A stretch of DNA of 64,000 nt from Chamaecrista fasciculata (lineage: Eukaryota > Streptophyta > Magnoliopsida > Fabales > Fabaceae): positions 117,385-181,384 of the forward strand of contig QANZ01032509.1 in assembly GCA_003254925.1 (NCBI GenBank), in the 5' to 3' direction. The notes under the pieces are model-generated. The model saw only the letters and a list, made by a program, of their open reading frames with translations. It was not told where the DNA came from and did not search any database. This document shows, one piece after another, positions 37,301-48,454 of this stretch; the first letter of the stretch is position 1, and the number at the start of each line of letters is the position of its first letter. A program made the position numbers and the translations under genes.

Positions 37301-39073
37301 TTTTCCTGGGAAAAGAATTTTCTGTGGAGATTGGTTTCTGATAGTTTCTTACTCTTTAGTTTCCTGCTTTTGTAAATAGAACATTTTTCCTTTCTTGCTT
37401 TTAGAATGCTCCGTTATACACATCTTGCGTGAGGTTCATTCTCTTCCCTTTGGGTTCTTTCTAGTAAAGTCTTCATTGTTCGTCAAACTCAAAAATTAAA
37501 ATAGTCTTGACCTGGTTGGAGAGCATGGGTTCAAATTTTGAACTAAGGGACACCAGACCTGGTGACTGGCTAGTAAATTTCTTTTGTTTGGGATAAAAGA
37601 AGAATTTCTTAAAAGAGAGAGAAAAGGAGTACAAAAAGTGCTAGGTAGTGGTTAAAATAATGATGACTAGTGGGCTAACTTTTGCTAGTTTTACTATCCA
37701 TGTACTCAACCTAGTGTATAATTATGAGTAAACACAAGGTGGCTGACTAAGTTAAATTATGGTATGTATAGGTATGTTGATTTGTTGCTGGGAGAATTTA
37801 AGCACTATAAAACACGACTTGCTCATGGGGGAATTCGTAAAGAGGTATTATTTGTACTCATGTAGTCATTATGCAACCACATTTACTGTTGTGCCTGTAG
37901 TAGCATTCATGAAGTGCATACCCATGTTGAAAACTTTGCTCCTAGCTCCATCAAAAGGAAAAAGAGAAATAACCATAATGACTAAACACGAGCTTTAAAT
38001 TTGGAAATGCTTCTGTATGTGTAGATTCAAGACCTTTTATTAGACTACGGGCTTGACATTGTGGCGGAAACACTTGTAGAAGGACTTTCACGGGTGAAGA
38101 GATGTAGTGATGAAGGACGAGCTCTAATGTCATTGGATCTGCAGGTTTTTTCTGAACTATGACTAGATTTTAGTGCTTTCAATAGGTTGGATTTAAGATC
38201 CATATGGTAGGTTTGGTATCTGTTGTAGAGCTATTGTGATCAAGTTGTTTTTAAAAGTTACCAGTGTTTGCATTACTTCTCAAATCCAAAATTCCAAGTA
38301 TGCTACCTTTTTCTTTGTTTGATCAGAACCAAACAATTCGTAGACACGACTTTTGAAATTTTCAAGACCCTGTTCTATCTTAGGATCTGACTGATAATTA
38401 GTAATTGAATTTCTTTTTGCAATTACTACGAATTCTTCCCTAGTTGATATATGCCGTGTAAGGGTTATTATCAAGTTGAACTCTTATAAAGTTACCTTTT
38501 CCTCTTTCTTTTGTTAAGTTGATATTTGTTACAAGGATTGTTGTCTCTCCTTTCAGGTTTTGATCAATGGGCTGCATCATTTTGTATCAATGAATGTGAA
38601 ACCCAAGCTGCAAATGGTTGAAACCTTCATTAAGGTACGGATAATCTTGGCAACACGTTTTCGAATATATTGTTTGCCAATAGAGATGGATTTGTCTTGT
38701 CACCTTGTAGATTTAGTTGAGTGTTGGTGCCCTACCTGTTTTATAAATTTGTATCTTGCTCTCGCATGTTTGAAACTTCCCTTGAATGCAAAGAAAGATT
38801 TACTAATTATGGAGGCATATTTACCTTCTGCTCTTAAACCAGGCTTACTACCTTCCAGAGACAGAATATGTGCACTGGGCACGCGCACACCCAGTAAGAA
38901 CATCCTATCTCTACGGCATCGTTACATGTTCTGTTTGATTATGTTTTACTGAAGCATCACTTCCTTTGCAGGAGTACACCAAAAGTCAGATTATTGGGCT
39001 GGTAAACCTAGTTGCAACGATGAAAGGTTGGAAAAGAAAAACCAGGTTGGAAGTGCTGGAAAAGATTGAATGA
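22320..39073 (+). CDS. VPS50: Syndetin / VPS50 homologue (EARP tethering complex)
   Basis: VPS50 (CCDC132, syndetin) replaces VPS54 in a GARP-related complex acting in endosomal recycling. Twenty-five exons: 22320-22544, 23652-23819, 24640-24714, 25384-25462, 25890-25954, 26042-26131, 26386-26475, 26592-26678, 26846-26929, 28418-28537, 29318-29346, 29444-29576, 31051-31605, 32463-33013, 33124-33187, 33309-33411, 33514-33686, 34494-34619, 35610-35680, 37041-37103, 37772-37844, 38025-38144, 38557-38634, 38843-38893, 38972-39073. They total 3375 bp (1124 residues), in frame. The N-terminal helical/coiled-coil part includes AALRLAQLDRVAERLSRHVM. The C-terminal DUF2451 region includes DLTEHIHRTTARLLLHINGY, YKTRLAHGGIRKEVL-type sequence (here EIQDLLLDYGLDIV) and ATMKGWKRKTRLEVLEKIE. 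The exon 13 acceptor at 31051 was chosen because upstream alternatives break the frame or insert unconserved residues. Donor 37104 (GTTTGT) is weak but required by the protein. Confidence 0.94.
27490..27870. mobile_element. TIR element, family B, in VPS50 intron 9
   Basis: The left end 'gggaaaattaatactttgtc' and the right end 'ggatcaaatgattaattctc' are inverted copies. Interior phrases ('tctttgcaaatatctaacct', 'cttaattatgtgctaat') match the element at 41286-41699, which has a clear 9 bp duplication. It is non-coding. The exact borders and TSD are not resolved here. Confidence 0.6.
30594..30958 (+). mobile_element. TRIM-like element in VPS50 intron 12
   Basis: Two direct repeats ('agtgccttagttctcccctc' from ~30613 and 'agtgcctcaattctcccttt' from ~30891, each followed by 'ctagcttttgag') flank a short non-coding interior. 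The first repeat is followed by 'ttggtatcaatgcc' (~30685), a near match to the tRNA-Met primer binding site. The downstream repeat begins TGTGGGATGCCTAAGTCCCA (~30835). Size and layout fit a terminal-repeat retrotransposon in miniature. Confidence 0.55.
31857..31879. repeat. (TC)n microsatellite
   Basis: About 11 TC dinucleotides followed by a short GT run, in VPS50 intron 13. Confidence 0.9.
32097..32426. repeat. 154 bp direct duplication across an N base in VPS50 intron 13
   Basis: Bases 32097-32250 ('acttgaaggtgaatggataa' and onward) are repeated identically as far as I can read at 32273-32426. Between them lie one N (32251) and 'acctatcatattttcttaat'. That spacer also occurs at the 3' end of the copia LTR remnant near 12636. 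The pattern looks more like an assembly or gap-filling join than biology. Confidence 0.88.
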
Positions 39074-39725
39074 GCTGTGCTCTTATTATTATTATCACTA
39101 TTTTTGGCACGAGTTCGGGCTTATAAGGACATTTCTTTTTCCCTTTTCATTTTGGCAGCTGTTTGTAAAATTAGTGTATATTGGATGCTATTTAATACCC
39201 CCTCCAAGTCTGATGTATCTTTTGGACTTTCGGTGTCCTGTAATATGTAATAATTTTTGTTTTGAAAAAATAAGCTGTAATTGTAGTCTCGGATCTCAAG
39301 ATATAACGAGCTTATATCAATATAGTGAATTTCTTATTTCTTAGCCAATACAAAGAGATGCAACCATGTTAGTCATGTGATTTGAGAAATAATTAGGATA
39401 TCCAAATTATTATCAGTAGTTAACTAATGAGTTTCATTTTGCTTTCATAGAAATAAATGTTAATATTACTTTCAAATTTTAAATATACAGAGTTTATTGA
39501 GTTTACTAAGGTAAGTATTTTATTATATTTTAAAATAATAATACATCATTTGATTTCCGACTATGACTCATTCTTTTTTCTTATTAAAATAAAAATCGAC
39601 AATTAATAGACTTTAAAGAGATAGATCTGATAATTAACATCTTTGATGTGTGAAGTTGTGTACTGTTAGAGGAGGGCCTCCTTTCCCCTTTTGAAGGTGG
39701 CAATTTGTAATCTTTATATATTTAA

Positions 39726-40392
39726 AAAATTAAAATCTCATTTCGGTCTAATATTTATCTTAAATATTATTTTTGTTCTTAATATTTTTTTTTCATTGTT
39801 GTTTTCAATTTTTTCAACAATTCCATTTTGGTCCAGCACTTGATATCTAACTGTTAAATGTAATTTTATTTCTTTTTTGTTTTAAGTTTGAATGTGGCAA
39901 AATCAAATTTATAGGTTACTCTCGATGATTTTTTTTTGGTTTAATTAGGGTCGTAGACAAAGGTTGTATAGCACTCAAAAGTGGGTTTGGTCAAAATACT
40001 AATATCAACTTTTAGAATATTATTTAACTTTGCTTGTTAACAGTCTTAACTAGACAGAGGAAGAATTCGTCGAAATTAACTCATATCCTCAATCTCGTCA
40101 CATTCAAAAGATATGCCTAATTTCATGAAACGATTGTCCACTTTCGGGCTTAATTTCAAGTTTGATTTGACCTTGTTTACCGAAGGTCTCAAGTGGGTAA
40201 AAAAAACTCACTTATAACTCCAATTTTGTCGCGCTTTGACTTGAAACGAAAGATATATGACTGCATTCAATGGTTAGAGACTAAAACAAAATTGTTAAGA
40301 AAATAGAAAGGATCAGAATGAAACAAAAAAAAATGTCAGGAACCAAAATGAATTTTAAGATAAATATTAGAGACCTAAATGATGGTTTTGAC
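39726..40392. mobile_element. Fold-back element between convergent VPS50 and SCPL genes
   Basis: The left end 'ctcatttcggtctaatattt' plus 'atcttaaa' pairs with the right-end 'tttaagataaatattagaga' plus 'cctaaatga'. It is non-coding and belongs to the same broad group as family A. It occupies most of the 1.7 kb between the two 3' ends. Confidence 0.6.
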
Positions 40393-40750
40393 CTATTTAA
40401 AAACCAAGAAAAAAAAAACTACTATTGTTTTTGTGCAAAAAAATCCATTCACTCACAATCGAAACCGATTACAAAATACAAATGTACACCATCAATTTGT
40501 TCTCAAAGAATATATAATCAAGCCCCACCCCCTAAAAGGAAAAAAAGAAAAAAAGAATGGCTGTTCAAATGAACATTAAATAGCATGTGTGTAGTGTGGA
40601 GTTGTGTTCTGTGAATCTGTGGTGTACTGTTTTAGTTTGCTTGTCCACACTTGACACTCACTCACTATTGTCTGTTGCAAGTTCTGAACTGAAGAATTCT
40701 GTTTCTTGTACGCTTAATTATTGTGTTTTTATTTTCCTTTGTCCTTCAAT

Positions 40751-43700
40751 TTAAGAAGCTGCTGGTGACTCTGTAATTGCACCCACCATCTTTAATGCTA
40801 CACAAGGCTGATCAGTGGGTACCTGCGAATAAACAATTACATGAAAATCTCATCATTTCGATTCTCTTCTGTCTCACACTCATGTAATTTACTCTATGTC
40901 GCACATATATCACCTGCCATCTTAAAAATCTTTAAGTATATATTATTTATAAATAATATAAAAGGTGAGGAGTGAGGACAAGCACACGAAAAGTCACTTA
41001 CTCTGTTATGTATATACATACATACATACATACATATATATATATATTAATAGTATTATTGAAAACATGATGTTGATTGACTACTTACAAAATGGCCAGC
41101 TCCAAGAATCCAATAGAAGTGTAGGTTTTTGTATGACTTCACAAAGCCTTTGGTGTTTCTGTCGTTTTTACAGTAGATAGGTGTTCTGTGCTGCCGCAAG
41201 AAACTCTTGAGCCCATCCCACCTACACAGTTAAATACAAAAAATAATAATAATAATAATAATAGCAGTCACAACAATATAATTATGGGGAAATTAATCAT
41301 TTGGTCCCCATGTTTTACTCATGTTTTTAATTTTAATCCTTATAGTTTACTTTTTAAAATCAGTCTCTATATTTTGTAAATCATTAGACATTACTGTTTA
41401 ATGCCTAATTATGTGATAATAATATTTTTTAAAAGCGCTTCTAATATAAATAAATACAAAATTAACTCATTATATACTAATATTAATATTAGAATGGTCA
41501 ATATAGTAAAACTTACGAAAAATTAATATTAAACTTTTATGTCATTATTAGTTATCTTAATTAACTCTAAAATAAACATTTGTATGAAAAACTTAAATAG
41601 GACTAAATCTAAACATGCATTAACAAAAGTATAAGGACTTGTTTTTTAAAAATAAAACTGTAGGGACTAAACTACATGGACCAAATAATTATTTTTCCCT
41701 ATAATTATGCACTTTTTCATGTCTGTTTTCATATATCTTGAAGCATGAATTAGAGAGGGAGAGACAGAGAGATAGAGAAAATGAGATACTTGAGTTTCTT
41801 AAGCCAAGCTTCAGTTCCCTTCGTAGCACAAATCAGATCAACCTTCGACAAATGGTCAGAATTATCATTTAAGTAATTCCAATTGAAATAAATTCATTTC
41901 ATAACAGATTAAGACAAAACAAACTCGTCAAATTCAGGTTTAAACAAAATTAAAACCGGGTCATAATTCAGATTTTAAATTTCATTTTTTTTTATACAAA
42001 TGAATTTTGAGATGGATTTGTAAAACAACTCTTACTTGTCCGTTGTACACAGTCACATTGACCCCTTTAGCAAGCAGCTCATCAACCTGAAGAAGTTCGG
42101 AGGGAACCCAAAAAAAAATGTCAAATAAATATTCATTTCATTAATTTCAAACAAAAAAGTTTGATGCTTTTCCAAGTAAATACATAGATATAGACTTTCT
42201 GAAACGAGGGTTAAATGTTAAAGCCAATAAGTTCCAGTCTTTACTCTTATCTTCTTACCTCATTAATTCTTGGTTTCATAAAGTCACCTGCAAGATTTGT
42301 GAAAACAGCTCTGGACTGCTGTAACCATCTGAATGTGTTAGGTCAATTCTTGAAAGTGAGATTCTGTGTATAAATTCTCTTTTTTCTAGGCAAAAGAAAT
42401 TTAATACTAACTCACTTACGTAACATTTTTAGGGATGATCTTCAGCTTTTTCTTGATGACACCATTTAACAAGCTTTTTAGATCACCGCCACCACCAGAA
42501 GAAGATGACTTCATTGAAGTTAGATATTTTGAATATCGTATCAGTGCAATTTCTCTGTCTAATTCCTGACCCTTCTTTGCTGATAAAGTTGCAGAAGAGT
42601 CACTTCCAGCATCCAACAGAAAATTGTAAAAGTCCTGGAAATACCCAGAAAAATAAATAAGAAATCACTTTTTGGATTGGAAGAAAACCCTTTAGAATTA
42701 TACTAAAATACTTACCACATTGTTGCTGCTAGCACTAATGAGAGACTCAAGATCATTCCATGTGCGAGTTGCTTTTCTAAATTGGCCCTTCTCAATTTGC
42801 TGCTTGATCTTCTTAGCTAAACTGTTCCCTCAAAACGGGTTCGTTAGACTTTTATTTCATTTATCATTTAAAAAAAGAAAAAGAGACACTTTATATATTT
42901 GTTTCTGTTATTTGTACTGCCTACCAAAGATGGAAATTGAAAGAGATGTACCTATTTGAATTTTGAAGGCCTGTGTCGTCAATCCTAGATACGTCTTTAA
43001 GAAGAGGACCCCATGAGAACTGCAATTGTCCTCGGATTTACATGTTTTAATTTTAAAAAACTAAAAAAGAAAGTGAAAAGATTGAAACTTCTTTAATTTT
43101 TTCTCCTGTACTCACCACAAAATCTTCTGGGGAGATCCAACTATCCCCTAGTGCTACACCTACACAAGGAATACAATTCTTATATTTTGTTAAGTAAGAA
43201 ATTAATCTCATTCATAATCCCAAAATCATTGTTAAGAAGAGATTCAGATTAGTACCTCCAAGTTTAAGGTTCAATTTCCTACTTTGAATAGCTTTGAGAG
43301 CAGATAATGCAAGAGTGACAGCATATTTGCCACCATAAGACTCTGCCACAATAAACAGAGGACTCTTTTGGAGTCTCTTATTTCTATTGAATACCTTAAT
43401 CAACAATGTCGTCATGTCTGAGACAGCCTCTTCATCTGTTTTCACTAGCAATTTCTTGTCCTCCACAAAACTATACCCTGTTCCAACTGGATTGTCCTGC
43501 ATTATAGTACAAAATTCAATTCAAACACCAAAATATTATTATGTATAACAAATGAACCCAAAATGCTTCTCTAAAATTTCTTTACCACAAATAAGAGATC
43601 TGCTTTTTGAAGCCATGTGGTGTTTCTTGGCTTCAAATTGGTGTCTAAAGGCCCAATTTCTTGAAAATTTCCAATCCCAACTCCAGAAGCACCCTGTTCA

Positions 43701-44090
43701 TCATTCACAAGATTGAAATATCAGAGAGAAAAAAACAGACTATTATTGTTGAATTTATAAAAGTTGAATTGAATCCAATGACACACTTACAGGTCCTCCC
43801 TGCAACCAAAGAATGATTGGCCATGGCTTGGAGGGATTCTCCACTCTGTAGGGGCTTCTGTAAAGCCACCAGAACATGTGGGCTTCTATAATAACAAAAC
43901 TCAAAAGTCAAAAAAGATGCAAAATTTATGATAATGAATTAAAAACAATGCATTTTGACTTACTGGGTCTGACTTCAACATAACCCCATTCCTCTGAACC
44001 ATCATGGTTTGTGAGAGCCATGACAGGTCCTCCATGAAGTAGGAGACCAAGGAACAGAAGAGGGACAACAAGGACACACAGGTTTTCCAT
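40751..44090 (-). CDS. Serine carboxypeptidase-like protein (family S10, SCPL51-type)
   Basis: A secreted or vacuolar alpha/beta-hydrolase that cleaves C-terminal residues, closest to the plant SCPL51 / retinoid-inducible carboxypeptidase branch. Thirteen exons in coding order: 43964-44090, 43791-43885, 43586-43693, 43256-43496, 43116-43159, 42952-43019, 42716-42821, 42420-42634, 42259-42328, 42036-42086, 41790-41842, 41089-41221, 40751-40822. They total 1383 bp (460 residues), in frame. It starts with a signal peptide (MENLCVLVVPLLFLGLLLHG). Oxyanion region WLQGGPGASG, then DNPVGTGYSF. The nucleophile Ser is in VAESYGGKYA, the Asp in NVTVYNGQVDLICAT, and the His in ILGAGHFVPTDQP, so the triad is complete. 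The nucleophile motif is AESYGG rather than the GESYAG of most plant S10 enzymes; I believe this is typical of the branch. A TATA-like run lies at 44139-44157. Intron 11 holds a MITE. Confidence 0.94.
41286..41699. mobile_element. MULE-type MITE, family B, with perfect 9 bp target duplication
   Basis: This 414 bp element has inverted ends ('ggggaaattaatcatttggt' and 'accaaataattatttttccc'). It is flanked by TATAATTAT at 41277-41285 and 41700-41708. It has no coding sequence and lies in intron 11 of the SCPL gene, clear of the splice sites at 41221 and 41790. A second copy is in VPS50 intron 9. Confidence 0.85.
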
Positions 44091-46766
44091 TTGATGATTT
44101 GATGAAAAGAAGTCAGTGGTATCAAATGAAGTTGCAAGTTATATTATATATATATAGGATTAGGAGGTGGTAAGTCAAAGCGAAGTGTGTTTCCGTAAGT
44201 GGCTCAAACAGAATCCACAGAAAACGAGGAAGCGTATGAGCATTCGTTAAACTAAAAAAAATATAAGCAGTATGAGGGAGGGACCCAAAAGAAAGAAAGG
44301 AAAAGGATAAAATAGGTGGCGAAATAGCTTGTGCTTCTTGTCTGTCTCTATAACCATAAGAAGATCTTGATAGTGTGAAGGGTATTTCGGAAATATCTTT
44401 CATTCTCATCATCATTGTTTCCTTCTATTGCTTTCTTTTGCACAAGTTAAGGAGGTAAAATTAAAAACAGAACATTTTATATTTTATCCATTTCTTTTCA
44501 TAAATTTAATTATAACTAGAATTTATCATCCTAAAAATATCATATTTAATTATTCAGGGATTGATTAATTAATTCAGTGTAAATTCATAAACCAAACAGT
44601 AGGTTTTCTCTTTCATTTATTTCATTTTTCCTCTTTTTTTGGGTTATTTCTTATTTTATTTCATTCTGTTTTTTCATGTATAAAACTTTCAACCATACAA
44701 GGAATTAGAAACCAAAGACTATTCTCAATAATTAAAGCTATGTCATTACTATTATCATTTAGAGAGTATGTATTATTAAATAGAGAGGGGTGTATGTATA
44801 TGATTGTGCTTTTGGATTAAAAAATGAGGAAGCTAAGATAGAGAAGTAAGTAAGTTGGTGAAAGTAGATAGGCGACCTTTGGAATGGTTAGGTATTGTAC
44901 ACATACTTCTATTCAACATATATATGTCGTTTCTCTGCCCAACTCATTCACACAGATACTGTTACTAAGTTCAGAATTCAGATCCTTTACAATTGCTAGT
45001 CTATGATTTTGTTTTTTTCTTTTATTCTTCATATATTTTAGTTGATTTAGATTGGTGAAATAATATGTATTTAGACTCAATGCAAAATGTTATTGTACAA
45101 GATTCACTCACTTCCCATACTCTATTGGAATAGTCAGTAATTAATAGTATAAATTGAAGGGTCGAGAAGAGGGCTCATATATGAAGAGTCATAAACACTT
45201 TTGTGAATTTGAAAGGATATGACTCTTCATATATGAAAGGTTGTAACTGTTGATTGAATGGTCATGAATAATCATTAGTGATAAGTTATAACAAGTCATT
45301 AAGGTTGGATATGAAAGGATGTGAGTGGAAGAATCTGAAAGGTTTACCTCTTCAGTTTTTCCTCTATAAGTAGCACATCTTCTCTCAAATAGAAAAAAAA
45401 AACAATTAAGAGAAATCTTTAACTTTTCCATCTTAAATTGTGTTCAGAAGGTATTATAGTTTTGTTAGCTATAATATCAGGCTTTGTAAAATCCTACAGG
45501 AAATTTGCCATAAAACCTAACAGCAAATGAATAGTAAGGGCTTAATTTACTTAAGGACAATGATCACACTATCAAAGCCTATACTATTTTTCTAAGATAC
45601 TTTATACTCCTTTTGCACAAATGCATATTGAATTATTTTTCTTTTCTTATTATAATGTTACTCAATATTCAATTAATTCCTCTAATACTTAAAAATTTAC
45701 AATTAAAATCTAAAGAAAACAGAGTACTTAGGTGTCAGTCATATGTAGCTCTAATCTATTTTCAAATGAGTGATCACATCTCTATAGTGACTAGTGTCAA
45801 AATATTTGCTTTGAATTTCAAATGGCAATATGCATATCCCATAAAAAGAGGGAAGTTGATCAATTAATTATATTAATTAGTTATGCATATCCCATTAGAA
45901 AGGGGGAAGTTTAGAGATTATGGTCATTGCTTATTTCTAACTCATAACAGCTTTTACAATTCGTTGATTTCGTTCTATAATGCAAATTGTTTTTAGATCA
46001 TGATGAAAAGAAAAATAGAGGAAAAAAATAACTATAATCATAGCTTATTTGGCTGGAAATATAAAAGGAGAGAGATAATCATTAGTCATAAATGGCAGCA
46101 ACTGCATTAACTATTTAATTTTCTTGCTTTAGTGGTTGGTGGCAAATAATAACTACTAACCAACCTGGTAAAGTTAGTTAAAGCTCAGATTAAGGCTCAA
46201 AATTTTCTCGGGAAATTATCATCTAGAGAATGAAATATTCTTATTTTGCAGCTCACATCAAAAGGGAAAAAGATGATAACTAAAGTTTAAGTTTGACTAA
46301 GGAAAAATATTATTATGGTGAGATAAATTGAGTCTACCAAATCCCGTTATATAATTATGGTTGTCTAAGAAATCAACAAATTGTAACAACCTACTCAAGA
46401 AAGCACAGAAAGATATGCAGATCTGTTTGTTTAACTATAGTTTATTTTAAACCTCTCAACTGCTCTATTGGGAAATTCATCATCTAGAAGTTATGCTTAA
46501 AACTGGTAAACACATGAAGGAAATATCATAAAATTGCTTTCCAATGTCTAAATTAGAGGCTGGTTTAATTTATTGAGCATATTTTGATATCGTAAATTGG
46601 AAAATTGAAGATTGCATTCAAACAATGGCAAACACAGGAGACACAGAATAGGTTGATTAGCAGGCAACTACTTTGAGACAAGGTGAGGTATTACTACTAA
46701 ATATAATAATCAATGATGAATGTAACTTTTTATAATAAAATTAATTTGGAATTTAAACTCATGAAT
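44091..46766. other. Intergenic region upstream of the SCPL gene
   Basis: The first ~300 bp is the SCPL promoter. The rest is AT-rich with no recognisable gene. The only structured item seen is the perfect hairpin at 45176-45235. Confidence 0.5.
45176..45235. repeat. Perfect 17 bp inverted repeat with 26 bp loop
   Basis: CATATATGAAGAGTCAT (45176-45192) is followed after 26 bases by its exact reverse complement (45219-45235). It has no flanking gene, and no duplicated flanks were noticed. Confidence 0.85.
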
Positions 46767-46779
46767 CATGATGATGCAT

Positions 46780-46964
46780 TTTTCTTTTTTTGTCGCCAAA
46801 CGTATCATCAGCCCGACAGGCCAATGATTAACCTTCCGTGGGTCTAAGTTTTATTTAAAGGTATGTCGCTGACCAATCGATTACTACATACACAAGGTGT
46901 GATTCGAACTCTTGACACTTAAGTAACCTAATGAGCTGACCACTAAATCAACCAAGCTTGGTTT
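46780..46964 (-). mobile_element. tRNA-derived SINE
   Basis: Read on the minus strand, it starts with a tRNA-like head. An A-box-like 'tagtggtcagctcattag' is followed by a B-box 'gagttcgaatcacacc'. A tail then ends in an A-rich run (T-rich on the plus strand at 46780-46792). It is flanked by near-perfect 13 bp direct repeats CATGATGATGCAT (46767-46779) and CATGATGGTGCAT (46965-46977). Pol III boxes, A-rich tail and target duplication together make a SINE secure. The family name is not assigned. Confidence 0.85.
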
Positions 46965-47704
46965 CATGATGGTGCATGTTATGATACATTACCTACTGGT
47001 CTCTGTATATATTGGGATTTATATGAAGTGACAAATTGGAGCCATGAGGGGTGACGCTAAACCTGTTCAAAGTCAGCATTCATAATTAGCTTTTCTTAAT
47101 CATAAATGAGTTGTAATTGAAAACGACATGGGCGAGGGTGGGTCTATCACTTTATTTATTCTTTTGAATGTTTATTTGTAATAAAGAAACTGAATTGTTA
47201 TTCATATATTTTGCTTTTCTGAAGTTCTCATTTTATTTTGTTTAACTAAAATCCTGTAAAATGTTGGCTGACGCATTCTCTGTGATCAGAATTTATTGTT
47301 ATATATACTCAGTCCTAAATTATACATACTCACACAACATAATAAGTGCAAGTTTTAAAAATTAAATAGAAATATATCTAAAAATCTATAAGTGGACAAT
47401 TTAATCCTTGAAAATTAAAATATACAATTTAGTCTCGAAAAAACTAAATAAAATATTTATTGATTTTTTATATATTAAAGAATATGTCACTAACTAAATA
47501 AAAATTAAATTGTTAATTTACTTTAAATTTTTAAATCTATCACTTTAAATGAATAAAATCAAGAAAATAAGAAAGGAAAGACATTATGTCTGAGAGTGAG
47601 AGGAAAACAGAACACACCATGTTAAGATTGATATTCACTATTGATTACGTGCCGCACTGTCTGTTGCCTTTCTTAGAAGTACTTCTCAGTCAATGTGTTG
47701 TTTT

Positions 47705-48165
47705 ATGTGAAATAGTCATTTTAATCCTTAAAATATAGAGTTAGTTTTATTTTGATCTTAAAATTATTTGTTTGTTGTGTTTTAATCCTTAAACTTTTAC
47801 TTCTGTTTTGTTTTATTTCCAACAAGTGATTTTAATTTTTCTAATTTTTGCCATTATTTTTAACTTAGACAATTGAAATAAATCATTTATCTTTCTTATG
47901 AGAAAATATCAAACCACAAATATCTATTTTTAATTTCTGACTAAAGAAGGAAATTTTTTCTCGAGAGAGAACAAATGGTTCATCTTAATTGTGTAAATTA
48001 AATATAATGATATAAATTAAACGAAATCATATTTTAGAGACAAAAATAGAACAAATGTAAAAATTTGAAGATTTTAAAGAGAACAAAAAAATAATTTTAT
48101 GACCAAAATAAACTTAAACCGCATAATTTGAAGATCAAAATAAGATTTTGACCTTATTTTAAAGA
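47705..48165. mobile_element. Fold-back element, family A
   Basis: The left arm ('gtcattttaatccttaaaat', 'gttttattttgatcttaaaa') pairs with the right arm ('gaagatcaaaataagatttt', 'accaaaataaactta'). 'aagtgattttaatttttcta' pairs with 'acgaaatcatattttagaga'. It is non-coding. Confidence 0.55.
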
Positions 48166-48454
48166 ATTATTTAACCTCTTAAAAATTTTGGTATAGTTTT
48201 TAACAAAGTGGTTTAAACCTTGAAATTGTAAAACTATAAACAAAAAATATGCTCACATTAAGCTACAAAAAAATACGTATGTTTCTATTGTTATAGATGA
48301 TTTTATAATAATAATAATAAAAATAATAGTGATAATTGAAATTATATATTAATAATGATTCGTAAAATACAAACGAGTATAAAAATCACTTTAATAATTA
48401 TTTATTATATTTTTAAAATAATATAAAATCCTCTCATATACGTATATAGTAAAA

